Part shown: piece by piece, positions 6,954-14,583 of the stretch
How the letters are laid out: every line of letters begins with the position of its first letter
Numbering within the stretch: position 1 is the first letter of the stretch
Assembly: GCF_000311725.1 (NCBI RefSeq)
Contig: NZ_HE978518.1
Coordinates: 1-39,709 of the forward strand
DNA from: Robertmurraya massiliosenegalensis JC6
GTDB taxonomy: Bacteria; Bacillota; Bacilli; Bacillales; Cytobacillaceae
DNA length: 39,709 bases
Reading direction: 5' to 3'
Translations under genes and position numbers: made by a program
The notes under the pieces: model-generated
The model's database searches: none
Told to the model about the DNA's origin: nothing
The model's input: the letters and a program-made list of their open reading frames with translations, nothing else

Positions 6954-8471
6954 TTGGAGTGGATTTTTTTTCTATACCTGTTAAATACGTTCTTTATCTT
7001 ATTCATAGCAATTTGGGAAGTTCGTCGGCCAGCCAAAGCTTTGAATTGGATAGTAATCGTCCTTGTTTTGCCTGTCATTGGTTTCTTACTATATCTTAGC
7101 ATATCAAATCCCAAGCTTATTCATCGAAAAAGATTGACCTCTTCTCATAATGAATCTGATAAGTTACCTGATACATATAGTGATTCAGCATCGATAATCG
7201 CCGATGCTTTAAGGTATTTTACTGTAGGCGGGATTCGAGTCGGCAAAGTCCAAGTACTAAACAATGGAATAGCAAAATATGAACAACTTATCGAATCCCT
7301 ACAAAAAGCCCAAAAAACCATTGATCTGGAATATTTCATCTATCGGAACGACCAAATTGGTAATCGCATCACAGAACTGCTGATCGAAAAAGCAGTAAAT
7401 GGAGTGCGGGTTCGTTTTATTAGAGATGGTTGGGGGAGTAAAAAATTTCCTCGTCAAAAAATTCTTCAGATGGTGGAAGCAGGGATAGAATGTCGGACAA
7501 TATTTCCTTTAAGCTTTCCCTGGATTTTGTCCAATTGGAATTATCGGGATCATTGTAAGATTGTCACCATTGACAGAAAGGAATCCTTTACTGGCGGTAT
7601 GAACGTTGGGTATGAATATACAGGATTAAAGCAAGACGTAGGATTTTGGAGGGACACTCATTTGCAAATTATAGGGGAAGCAACAGGCGACTTGCAGACT
7701 ATCTTCGACGTTCATTGGAATATCGCTGTACCAGAACGGATAAAGTCAAAAACAAAATCTGAGGCAACGAAAAAGCCCACTAAAATCCCAAAATATAAAT
7801 CAAAGGAAATCAATCCAACCGGCAGCATAGATCTTTCAAGATGGTCTGCCGAATTAGGATCTGAGTTATGGCCTATAGAAGGTAAAACAGACAATACCCG
7901 AACAAAGACAGGAGAATTGCAAAAAGCGTACATCCATACGTTGGAAGGAAACCCTGGAATTCCTACCCCAGTTATTCGTCAAGCTTACTTTATATGTATA
8001 ACACAGGCGACCAAGACTATTGATATAACAACACCCTACTTTGTACCAGAAACAGATATTATCATGGCATTAAAGACAGCTGTGGCTCGTGGTGTGCACG
8101 TAAGATTGCTGGTTCCTCGCCACATTGATCAAAAAAGCGTGGGCTTTGCAAGTCGTACCTATTACGGGGAACTTATAGAAGCTGGGGTCCAAATCTACCA
8201 GTACAATAAAGGAATGTTACATGCGAAACTGATGATCATTGATGAGGAAATTGCAGAAGTAGGCGCAGCAAACTATGATATGAGAAGTTTTCGCCTGAAT
8301 TATGAAGTGTGTCAAGTCGTGTACAGTGCTGATGTGGCAAGGGAACTCACAGAGCAGTTCGAGAGGGATCTTACTGATTCTGTACCATTAAGAATTGAAG
8401 ACTTGTTGCAACGATCCCTGACCGAGCGCATTGTTGAACAGGGTGCTCGACTGCTTTCTCCGTTATTATAA
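6954..8471 (+). CDS. cls: Cardiolipin synthase, phospholipase D family
   Basis: A 505-residue membrane enzyme that joins two phosphatidylglycerol molecules into cardiolipin and glycerol. The TTG start at 6954 is set by GGAGGAATTTTAG. Two N-terminal membrane helices (residues 2-22 and about 30-48, the second after the conserved RRPAKALNW) are followed by two PLD domains. Each has the HKD signature: HCKIVTIDRKESFTGG in the first half and HAKLMIIDEEIAEVG in the second. The usual linker region with a Lys/Thr-rich loop lies between. The length fits Bacillus ClsA/YwiE. A terminator follows, so it is monocistronic. It is intact, in contrast to most neighbours. Confidence 0.93.
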   Translation: MEWIFFLYLLNTFFILFIAIWEVRRPAKALNWIVIVLVLPVIGFLLYLSISNPKLIHRKRLTSSHNESDKLPDTYSDSASIIADALRYFTVGGIRVGKVQVLNNGIAKYEQLIESLQKAQKTIDLEYFIYRNDQIGNRITELLIEKAVNGVRVRFIRDGWGSKKFPRQKILQMVEAGIECRTIFPLSFPWILSNWNYRDHCKIVTIDRKESFTGGMNVGYEYTGLKQDVGFWRDTHLQIIGEATGDLQTIFDVHWNIAVPERIKSKTKSEATKKPTKIPKYKSKEINPTGSIDLSRWSAELGSELWPIEGKTDNTRTKTGELQKAYIHTLEGNPGIPTPVIRQAYFICITQATKTIDITTPYFVPETDIIMALKTAVARGVHVRLLVPRHIDQKSVGFASRTYYGELIEAGVQIYQYNKGMLHAKLMIIDEEIAEVGAANYDMRSFRLNYEVCQVVYSADVARELTEQFERDLTDSVPLRIEDLLQRSLTERIVEQGARLLSPLL

Positions 8472-8563
8472 GTTGATGTATCCTGTTTTTATTGTTCTAT
8501 CTTAAATCTAGATTTAAATAATTTTTGTTTTTAATATATTTCTGACTTATTTGAAAAAAGTCG

Positions 8564-8602
8564 AAAACCCGTGTTATAAGAACTTCCAACATGGGTTTTT
8601 TT
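8564..8602 (+). terminator. Intrinsic terminator after cls
   Basis: AAACCCGTGTT (8565-8575) pairs with AACATGGGTTT (8588-8598) with one G-T pair, followed by a T-tract to 8602. Confidence 0.8.
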
Positions 8603-8707
8603 CTTATTTACGATGAAATTCATTACTAAAAAACGGGTAATACTAAAAAGGCAGCTCAAAGAGTTTGAATTCAAAAATATCTGTTACCTTTTAATTTAAA
8701 TATAGGG

Positions 8708-9285
8708 GTGATATCAATAAATAATATATTTGAAAATCTTAAGGAAATACGTTTATTAGAAGATAAGCTCTATCATTTAGAATTAAATGGTTGGCTAAAA
8801 AATGAGTTTTTAACTTGGGAATGGTGGATTCTAGTCGTTTTTTAATTGTGCCTTGGGTTATATGGGCTAAACTTGTAAAACGAGACATTATTTTAGAAAT
8901 TTTGTTATTTGGTACCATAATTATCTTGACAACAACCTTATTAGATGTAGTTGGTGCACAATATAGTTTTTGGGATTACCCCATTGCATTCCTACCTATT
9001 ATTCCTCGGGCCTTTCCTTTTGATTTTTCAATGGTTCCTGTAGCTTACATGTTGTTATATCAATATTTTAGAACATGGAAATCTTTTATTTTAGCCCAGA
9101 TCATTATGGCACTAACATATGCCTTTATAGGTGAACCCTTTTGCGAGTGGGTCAAACTTGTTAATTATTTAGAGTGGAGATACAGATATTCGTTCATATA
9201 TTACATCATTGTTGGGATTGTAACTCGAGCTTTAATATTAAAACTAGCCTATTTATCTAAACCTCAAGATCTTACAACTAAGTAA
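8708..9285 (+). pseudogene. CBO0543 family membrane protein, frameshifted
   Basis: An upstream frame from 8708 encodes LKEIRLLEDKLYHLELN and ends WEWWILVVF then stop. The next frame continues LIVPWVIWAKLVKRDIILEILLFG and runs to TAA 9283-9285. Restoring one T to the TTTTTT run near 8838 fuses them into a protein of about 190 residues with four or five membrane helices and the family phrase LLDVVGAQYSFWDYP. CBO0543 proteins are found in spore-forming Firmicutes and have no known function. No standard start codon stands at good distance from AGGGGTGAT (8704); the GTG at 8708 is provisional. The DUF421 gene follows 23 bases after the stop, so they may have been an operon. Confidence 0.7.
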
Positions 9286-9308
9286 AATTTAAATTGGAGG
9301 AAAAAACT

Positions 9309-10007
9309 TTGGAAGAAGTTAATATTGGTTTACTGACGATCAAAGTCATCGTTGGCTTTGCCACTTTATTTTTTATCATTATCATAACAGGCAGAACATC
9401 CATCTATCAGTTAACCCCGTTTCACTTAGTTTTTGTGTTAGTACTTGGAGATTTTTTAGGAAATACCATTTATGAAGATAAGGTAGGGATTTTCCATTTT
9501 TTATATGCCATCGGATTGTGGACGTTTCTTATGTTGGGAATAGAGTTTATGACTCTAAAAAATAAATCGATACGTTCTCTCTTATTAGGCAATCCTAACA
9601 TAATCATTCGAGATGGTGTTATGGACAGAAAGTTACTTACAAAGAACAAATTGGATGTAAATCAAGTATTGAGTATACTCCGTCAAAATAATGTCTTTTC
9701 AGTTCGCGAAGTCAAATACGGTATATTGGAAGCTAATGGGCAATTAAGTTTATTATTAAAATCCAAGTATCAAAAACCAGAAAAGCAAGATCTCAATCTT
9801 CCAGAAAGTCCAGTAGACCTCCCAACATCGTTAATTATAGATGGGGAAATTTTATGGGATAATTTACATGAACTTGGATTTGATAAACAGTGGTTAGATA
9901 ACCAATTAACTACCAATGGATATGATAATGTAAAGCGTATACTTTACGCAGATTGGCGAGAAAGTGAAGGCATACATGTAAGTCCTAATAAAAATTTATT
10001 AGGATAG
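9309..10007 (+). CDS. DUF421 (YetF-like) membrane protein
   Basis: A 232-residue protein. The TTG at 9309 is chosen over that at 9294 because GGAGG (9296-9300) falls between them at eight bases from 9309. Three N-terminal membrane helices, with the family phrase RTSIYQLTPFHLVFVLVLGD, are followed by the cytosolic DUF421 domain: LLLGNPNIIIRDGVM, SILRQNNVFSVREVKYGILE and a second repeat ending YADWRE. The role is unknown; YetF-type genes are often spore-related. It is intact, follows the broken CBO0543 gene closely and overlaps a possible tiny ORF downstream. It is a paralogue of the partial gene at the left edge. Confidence 0.88.
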   Translation: MEEVNIGLLTIKVIVGFATLFFIIIITGRTSIYQLTPFHLVFVLVLGDFLGNTIYEDKVGIFHFLYAIGLWTFLMLGIEFMTLKNKSIRSLLLGNPNIIIRDGVMDRKLLTKNKLDVNQVLSILRQNNVFSVREVKYGILEANGQLSLLLKSKYQKPEKQDLNLPESPVDLPTSLIIDGEILWDNLHELGFDKQWLDNQLTTNGYDNVKRILYADWRESEGIHVSPNKNLLG

Positions 10008-10013
10008 GAGCAT

Positions 10014-10088
10014 ATCAATTTTCTTGATGAATATAATGTGGATTTAAAAAAAGATGAACCAGAAAATCCGTTTTATGAATTTATCTGA
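10014..10088 (+). CDS. Possible tiny ORF downstream of the DUF421 gene
   Basis: After AGGAG (10006-10010), which overlaps the stop of the DUF421 gene, an open frame reads INFLDEYNVDLKKDEPENPF and ends YEFI-stop. The composition looks protein-like, but there is no ATG, GTG or TTG at proper distance; the first standard codon in frame is GTG 10035. It may be a real small gene with an unusual start, or a remnant. It is weakly supported. Confidence 0.25.
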   Translation: MNFLDEYNVDLKKDEPENPFYEFI

Positions 10089-10110
10089 TAGGGTGTTTGT
10101 TACTCTTTGG

Positions 10111-10130
10111 TTTTCCACAATCGGGCGCGT
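10111..10130 (+). repeat. CGGGYGC-core interspersed repeat, copy 1
   Basis: TTTTCCACAATCGGGCGCGT. The core TTCCRCAATCGGGCGC is shared nearly exactly with the copy at 12069. It lies in the 345-base gene-free gap between the DUF421 and ferritin genes; besides a weak AAAGCG/CGCTTT hairpin near 10247-10265, nothing else is evident in the gap. Confidence 0.5.
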
Positions 10131-10326
10131 TGCGTCTTATTCGTGTATCGGGCCATATATTGTAGAGTAATTATATTACGTAGTAGACTAAAAATTGTGA
10201 AGTATGCGAGTAAGCTTTTTAGTGTGATTTTTAATTTAATAAAGAAAGCGCCATTGGACGCTTTAAATAAAGTTCAATTTTGGTGAATGCTTCATGCTTA
10301 GACCATAATATGCGTTTCCTAATATA

Positions 10327-10351
10327 CAAAACCATCCTAGAAAGGATGGTT
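10327..10351 (-). terminator. Terminator-like hairpin after the ferritin pseudogene
   Basis: AACCATCCT (10330-10338) and AGGATGGTT (10343-10351) pair perfectly around a four-base loop. On the minus strand the stem is followed by TTTTGTATATT, a modest T-tract, about 80 bases beyond the ferritin stop. Confidence 0.55.
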
Positions 10352-10433
10352 AGGGAAAATGGACAAAAATTTTTATAAGATACGTTTAAGTTTATGCATA
10401 TCCTGTGTAAAGTGTGTTAAGTCTATTCCAATT

Positions 10434-10942
10434 TTATCCTGCTGCTGGAGCCGTCGTTGTAGCTGTTCTGGCTCCTAATTCCTGATCTAACAATAAAAGG
10501 GCAGAAGGGTTACCTTCAGCAAGTCTAAGTCTATCAATAATTGTTTTTGCTTGTGCTTCCTCATCGATTTGCTCTCTTAAAAAATCTTGTATAATTACAG
10601 CAGCCTGTGGGTCTGTTTGATTGCGTAGTTATAGGCTTGACGATAAGAATTTGTAACAAATTGTTCATGAGCTAATACTTTTTGAAAAGTCTCTAGCGGT
10701 GTACCAAAGTCGCTAGGCTGAGCAGGGAGACTGCTCAGTTGGACAGTACCATCCCGATCCACAACAAAATCAATTAAGGTAAGCATGTGTGTTCTTTCCT
10801 CTTCTGATTGCAATCTTAACCAGTGAGCCATACCTGTTAAGTTCAATCTCCCCAAATATGCAGACATGGCAAGATATAAAGTCGTTGATACATGTTCAAT
10901 TTGAATTAGATTATTAAATAACCTTTGAAGTTCCTCATTCAT
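10434..10942 (-). pseudogene. Ferritin-like iron storage protein, frameshifted
   Basis: The first 110 residues (NNLIQIEHVSTTLYLAMSAY, then LRLQSEEERTHMLTLIDFV) match the ferritin four-helix bundle, with the helix-1 Glu and the ExxH of helix 2. In the frame from ATG 10942 the chain ends at TAA near 10595. The neighbouring frame continues NQTDPQAAVIIQDFLREQID and runs through helix 4 to TAA 10434-10436, with an odd Ala/Thr-rich end (ARTATTTAPAAG). The break lies at GCAATCAAACAG; loss of one AATC from a tandem AATCAATC would explain it. The intact product would be about 165 residues, a normal ferritin length. As it stands helix 4 and the metal site are lost. Confidence 0.75.
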
Positions 10943-11148
10943 GTCCTCTACACTCCTAACTCCAAGATGTTTTATCCTTAATGTTTCGTCATTATATATT
11001 AGAAAATTCCCAGGATAAATGACTCAGCAAATTAAAGAAATAATGGGTATGTACCTATTCATGCTATTTAATATTGCATATCATTCTATAAGGTAAGAAT
11101 TAGGTGATTTAATTACCCGATTTGTAAAATGTGAGAGGATGGAGAAAA

Positions 11149-11968
11149 ATGTACTGTTTTCCTTATAACAATCCGTATCAATATCCTTATTATGTAAATG
11201 TACCAATGAATAACTATGCAAGACAGTCTGATTACTGGGATTATCCAGCCGAGAAATATGCAAACAGATTTAATACATTTAGATTACCTAATAGTAATGG
11301 AAATACTTTGTTAACAGATTATGGACCCAAACCATTTGTTATTAACATTAATGAGGCAACTAAACAAAACAATACATTTCGTACCGCTTTATGGACAGGA
11401 ACACATTTACAAGTTACATTGATGAGTCTTAAAGCTGGCGAAGATATTGGTTTGGAAATACATCCTAACGTTGATCAATTCTTACGCGTTGAACAAGGCC
11501 AAGGAATTGTTCGAATGGGTAGCAGGAAAGATAACCTTAATTTCGAAAGAAGAATCGCTGATGATTCTGCGATAATGATACCCGCTGGAACATGGCATAA
11601 TGTAATTAATACAGGTAATAGCCAACTAAAACTTTATTCCATATATGCACCACCGCAACATCCACGTGGAACCGTTCATGTAACAAAAGCAAACGCAATA
11701 GCCGCGGAAGAAGGCAGCAATCAGGGCAATGGAAAACTAATATCTGGTAGGACTCCAGACGAATGGGTGCAGTACACAGAATTTTTGGTAAATGAAGGAT
11801 TAGAGGATGTTAAAAAGGGGAATAAACGCCTTACACATTCTTCAAGAATTTATTCTAATGGGCGTACTTGTAGGGAAAGGATATTCTCCCGAAAGAGCCT
11901 ATGAAACAGTAGAAGAATGGGAACGTACAGGAGAATCTAAACTTCTTCAACAAAGCAAAAATATGTAG
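11149..11968 (+). pseudogene. Cupin-domain protein, frameshifted near its C-terminus
   Basis: ATG 11149 follows GAGGATGGAG. A Tyr/Asn/Pro-rich N-terminus (YNNPYQYPYYVNVPMNNY) is typical of spore-associated proteins. Residues 70-170 form a cupin barrel: LKAGEDIGLEIHPNVDQFL with metal-type His and Glu, then IPAGTWHNVINTG with the second-motif His. The frame runs on to TGA 11902-11904. The next frame encodes LHILQEFILMGVLVGKGYSP and TVEEWERTGESKLLQQ, ending at TAG 11966-11968. One extra A in AATAAACGCC explains the shift. The barrel is intact, so a shorter protein could still fold. The lost tail resembles the protein at 685-924. Confidence 0.72.
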
Positions 11969-12010
11969 AAATAGAGGTAAAAGCATATAGTTAAGGGAAG
12001 ATGCTTATTG

Positions 12011-12030
12011 AACCAAACGGGTGCGTTGCT
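12011..12030 (+). repeat. CGGGYGC-core interspersed repeat, copy 2
   Basis: AACCAAACGGGTGCGTTGCT. It shares the ACGGGTGC core and a pyrimidine-rich left side with the other copies, and lies 42 bases past the cupin pseudogene. Confidence 0.45.
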
Positions 12031-12066
12031 AAATATTAATTTTTAAAGTACTTTTAAATATTTCGA

Positions 12067-12086
12067 TCTTCCGCAATCGGGCGCTT
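12067..12086 (+). repeat. CGGGYGC-core interspersed repeat, copy 3
   Basis: TCTTCCGCAATCGGGCGCTT. It matches copy 1 at 15 of 16 positions over the TTCCRCAATCGGGCGC core, and is flanked by TTCC and GGAA that can pair. Confidence 0.5.
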
Positions 12087-12169
12087 TAATGGAATAAAAT
12101 GAAGACAACATATTAGTCATGTGTAATATGTACTCTTCTTTGTTTTTTAAGGATTTTTTAATTTAGGTC

Positions 12170-12289
12170 TTGATAAGTCAGGAAGTGCCAGACAATATCC
12201 CTAATGACTTGTTTGGGGAAGAAATAATTTGTTCTACTCCAGGTATTTTTAAAGAACTTTTCAATTTACTTCTAGAAAATGATAAATAG
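12170..12289 (+). pseudogene. Possible C-terminal gene fragment
   Basis: A short frame (TTG 12170 to TAG 12287-12289, 39 codons) reads ISQEVPDNIPNDLFGEEIIC and ends FKELFNLLLENDK. The codon use and helix-rich end look protein-like, but there is no ribosome site and a stop closes the frame just upstream. It lies between repeat copies 3 and 4, so it may be the leftover tail of a deleted gene. I do not recognise the family. Confidence 0.25.
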
Positions 12290-12313
12290 AAGAAACACTA
12301 TAGAGTCCACCCC

Positions 12314-12346
12314 TTATTCAACTAACGGGTAGCAAGAGTTGAACAA
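12314..12346 (+). repeat. CGGGYGC-core interspersed repeat, copy 4, with flanking inverted arms
   Basis: TTATTCAACT (12314-12323) pairs with AGTTGAACAA (12337-12346) at nine of ten positions around a loop holding AACGGGTAGC. This is the clearest hairpin form of the repeat. Confidence 0.5.
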
Positions 12347-12478
12347 AGCGGTCTTTAAATCAGATCGTCTTTTTATTTGCCTCAATATGTTTGGAATATT
12401 ATGTTATATTGAGTTGTAGAGATATTTAAGTAACGAAGCAGTTTGGTTAAATGTTTATCCTTTAAAGGAACGGAGGTT

Positions 12479-12667
12479 TTGAACAAAAATATGAGATATT
12501 TAAAAGGTTTGTACTTTGTTATGGTGTTAATGGTCTTAGTTAATGGGACAAGTGAATATATTTTTAAAGGTGAGTATTCAGCTATAGCGAGCTGGGTTAT
12601 AGTCCTTTTATTCTTATTTGGTACTGTATTTTATGTTAATGCAAGACATTATCTTTCCAAGAAATAA
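12479..12667 (+). CDS. Small two-helix membrane protein
   Basis: About 60 residues. ACGGAGG (12470-12476) is followed by TTG 12479 (very close) and ATG 12491 (14 bases); the true start is one of these. Two hydrophobic helices (LYFVMVLMVLVNG and SWVIVLLFLFGTVFYVNA) are separated by a short polar loop (TSEYIFKGEYSAI), with a basic C-terminus RHYLSKK. It could be a short membrane peptide or accessory subunit. It is bracketed by repeat copies 4 and 5. No known family was recognised. Confidence 0.5.
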   Translation: MNKNMRYLKGLYFVMVLMVLVNGTSEYIFKGEYSAIASWVIVLLFLFGTVFYVNARHYLSKK

Positions 12668-12698
12668 TTTGCTTGGTTCTCAAGATGAGATATAACCC

Positions 12699-12738
12699 TT
12701 GTTCTTCAACTACCGGGTGCAATTGTTCATCAAGAACA
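12699..12738 (+). repeat. CGGGYGC-core interspersed repeat, copy 5
   Basis: TGTTCTT (12700-12706) pairs with AAGAACA (12732-12738) around CAACTACCGGGTGCAATT. The sequence AGTCGCTTTTTT follows, so on the plus strand this copy could also terminate transcription of the small membrane gene. Confidence 0.5.
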
Positions 12739-12802
12739 GTCGCTTTTTTACTAACAGAGCAGGATTGTTTTATAAAAAATTCAGAAAAAGAATCACAAGA
12801 GT

Positions 12803-13066
12803 GAGATTTTGGAGGAAGTTGGTATTGAAGTAAAAGACGAATTAAGATATGTTCACTGCTCATCATTTATAGCGGATGATGGATGTAAGGTTATTGATAT
12901 TGTTTTTCTTTGTGAACATAGAAATGGAGAACCTTTTAGAAATCGCCCCCTTGAAGTGGCAAATATTTACTATATGAGTACAGATGAAGTGATCAACCAT
13001 CCTAAAACTCCAGCATAGACCAAGGAAAGTATCAAACGAGCAGAAACATTGCTTCATAAATTTTAA
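12803..13066 (+). pseudogene. NUDIX hydrolase, 5'-truncated with a nonsense codon
   Basis: The fragment opens inside the NUDIX box: EILEEVGIEV is the end of the REUxEExGU motif, while the conserved glycine and first glutamates are missing. It continues RYVHCSSFIADDGCKVIDIV, then VFLCEHRNGEPF and STDEVINHPKTPA. There a TAG (13016-13018) interrupts, and the frame goes on TKESIKRAETLLHKF to TAA 13064-13066. In related proteins a Trp commonly occupies that spot, so TGG to TAG is the likely change. With no catalytic N-terminal half this cannot be functional. Repeat copy 5 lies just before the truncation point. Confidence 0.72.
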
Positions 13067-13265
13067 TCCCGATTCTGTTCATCTAGGATTTGATAAAGTC
13101 GAATAATCTTTTTTAAATTATATAGGTAACTTTTCATAAAGAAGGAAATGTCCTTTAGTGTTGAAGCTATTGAATTAGCGGAGCAGTTTGGTGGAAGAGT
13201 GAATCTTTTATTTTTTTAATTCGTACAAAAGTTAGTAAAGAAGTAAAATTTGGAGGTACAAATAC

Positions 13266-13730
13266 ATGGAATATTATCTTATAATCCTTTCTTTTATCAT
13301 AATCATTTATTTGTTTGTTAAGTTGGATAAATTAGATGGTCGAATGAAAAGTATGCAATATACCTTAGACCAATTCACTAAACATTTAGGACTCCCTGAT
13401 AACCCAATAAATGATGAACTACGGGAGCTAATAAAGGCTGGCGAAGACGTAAAAGCGGTAAAAAAGGCAAGAGAAACTTTAGGACTTTCACTATTAGTAA
13501 AAATGGGTCCTTTTAAAAGTAAAATATATATTAATGAAATCAGAAAGATTCGCAGTATAAAAAATCCAAATAAATCGTCTAATCTATCCGCTCATAAGTT
13601 GGAGATTCTTATCGGTAAATATGATGTGATAAAAATATCCCCAAATAATAGAAGTAAACTTATACAATCATTGTTAGCTATAAACCCTGATATACAAATA
13701 GATGTGACTTCTATTGTGTCTGATAAATAA
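13266..13730 (+). CDS. Chimeric protein: L7/L12-like N-terminal part joined to bPH-type C-terminal part
   Basis: A 154-residue ORF; GGAGGT precedes ATG 13266. Residues 1-20 are a membrane helix, 21-45 a coiled segment, and 46-76 (DELRELIKAGEDVKAVKKAR then ETLGLSLL) match the L7/L12 C-terminal-like motif of small Bacillus membrane proteins, which normally goes on to a KxYVD-type end. At residue 77 it changes abruptly to KMGPFKSKIYINEIRKIRSI and LSAHKLEILIGKYDVIKISP, which match the second half of a bacterial PH-like (bPH_4, formerly DUF1200) domain. Neither domain is complete. I infer a deletion that fused two neighbouring genes in frame. Whether the fusion product is used is unknown. Confidence 0.6.
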   Translation: MEYYLIILSFIIIIYLFVKLDKLDGRMKSMQYTLDQFTKHLGLPDNPINDELRELIKAGEDVKAVKKARETLGLSLLVKMGPFKSKIYINEIRKIRSIKNPNKSSNLSAHKLEILIGKYDVIKISPNNRSKLIQSLLAINPDIQIDVTSIVSDK

Positions 13731-13786
13731 TAAGAGGGTATTACCATTTTAGCAAATAATATTGAAAACTAAAAAAGGGTGAATAC

Positions 13787-14095
13787 ATGGAAAATCTTTC
13801 AATAGCTGTGCTATTTTTAATAATAACCATAACCTCCATATTGAAAAATAAAAAAGTTTTGTCAGTTTTGTCAAAAATCCAAATAATAGGTGTGGGTATT
13901 TCTTATACGGTTACTATAATCTTCGCATTTATTTGTATATACTACGGTGGAAATTGGATGGCATTGTATGCACCAAATGTAATGCTAAAATATATCATAC
14001 AGTTTATCGTAGTTCTAATAACACTATATCTCTTTGTAAGTTTGTTAAATATAACATTACATAAAATTACGAATGGAGTTCTCCCTCGAAAGTGA
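13787..14095 (+). CDS. Small three-helix membrane protein, function unknown
   Basis: 102 residues; GGGTGA precedes ATG 13787. Three hydrophobic helices at about residues 5-18, 33-55 and 68-92 are linked by short loops, with basic residues (KNKKVL) after helix 1 and LPRK at the end, giving a predicted cytosolic N-terminal loop by the positive-inside rule. There are no charged residues within helices and no recognisable motif. It stands 56 bases after the chimeric ORF and may share its transcript. Confidence 0.55.
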   Translation: MENLSIAVLFLIITITSILKNKKVLSVLSKIQIIGVGISYTVTIIFAFICIYYGGNWMALYAPNVMLKYIIQFIVVLITLYLFVSLLNITLHKITNGVLPRK

Positions 14096-14158
14096 AGAAT
14101 AAACAGTAAAGATTAATAACTTATCATTTTCATAACTAAATGGGATGTGAATTCATAA

Positions 14159-14484
14159 ATGAACGGTAATAAGAAAACACCACAACCACCATATTATGCG
14201 GTCATATTTACTTCAGAAAGAACAGATGGTGAGAATGGATATGGAAAATGGCAGAAACAATGGAAGAGTTGGCTGCGAAGCAACCAGGATTTTTGGGAAT
14301 TGAAAGCGCAAGAGATAACGAGTTAGGTATTACGGTTTCATATTGGCAATCTTTAGATGACATAAAGAATTGGAAAGAACATTCTATACATAAAGTAGCT
14401 CAAGAAAAAGGTAGAAAAGAATGGTATAAAAATTATAAAGTTCGAGTTTGTAAGGTTGAAAGAGATTATTCGTTTGAAATGTAA
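14159..14484 (+). pseudogene. Antibiotic biosynthesis monooxygenase (ABM) family protein, frameshifted
   Basis: From ATG 14159 the frame reads PPYYAVIFTSERTDGENGYG and drifts off after GKWQKQW. The next frame picks up exactly at MAETMEELAAKQPGFLGIES and runs through the ferredoxin-like ABM core (GITVSYWQSLDDIKNWKEH) to TAA 14482-14484. Restoring one A to the AAAA run near 14247 gives a 108-residue protein, the usual size of this dimeric alpha+beta barrel family, whose members include heme-degrading and quinol monooxygenases. The ABM part has its own ATG at 14248 but no ribosome site. The lesion could be a homopolymer error or real. Confidence 0.72.
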
Positions 14485-14583
14485 TTCGTATTGAAAAGTC
14501 TTAATTTTCAAAAATAATTTTATTTCAGTTAACCATGGAGCAATCCTTTAATTGGTTGCTCTTAATAGGAAGGAGAATGAAGG

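Noticed and set aside
12636-13057. Two minus-strand frames over the NUDIX relic
   Set aside because: Antisense to recognisable NUDIX sequence and lacking ribosome sites.
13143-13220. Short frame beginning MSFSVEAIELAEQFGG
   Set aside because: Only about 25 codons, with no family match or good ribosome site; possibly a fragment, but not supportable as a gene.
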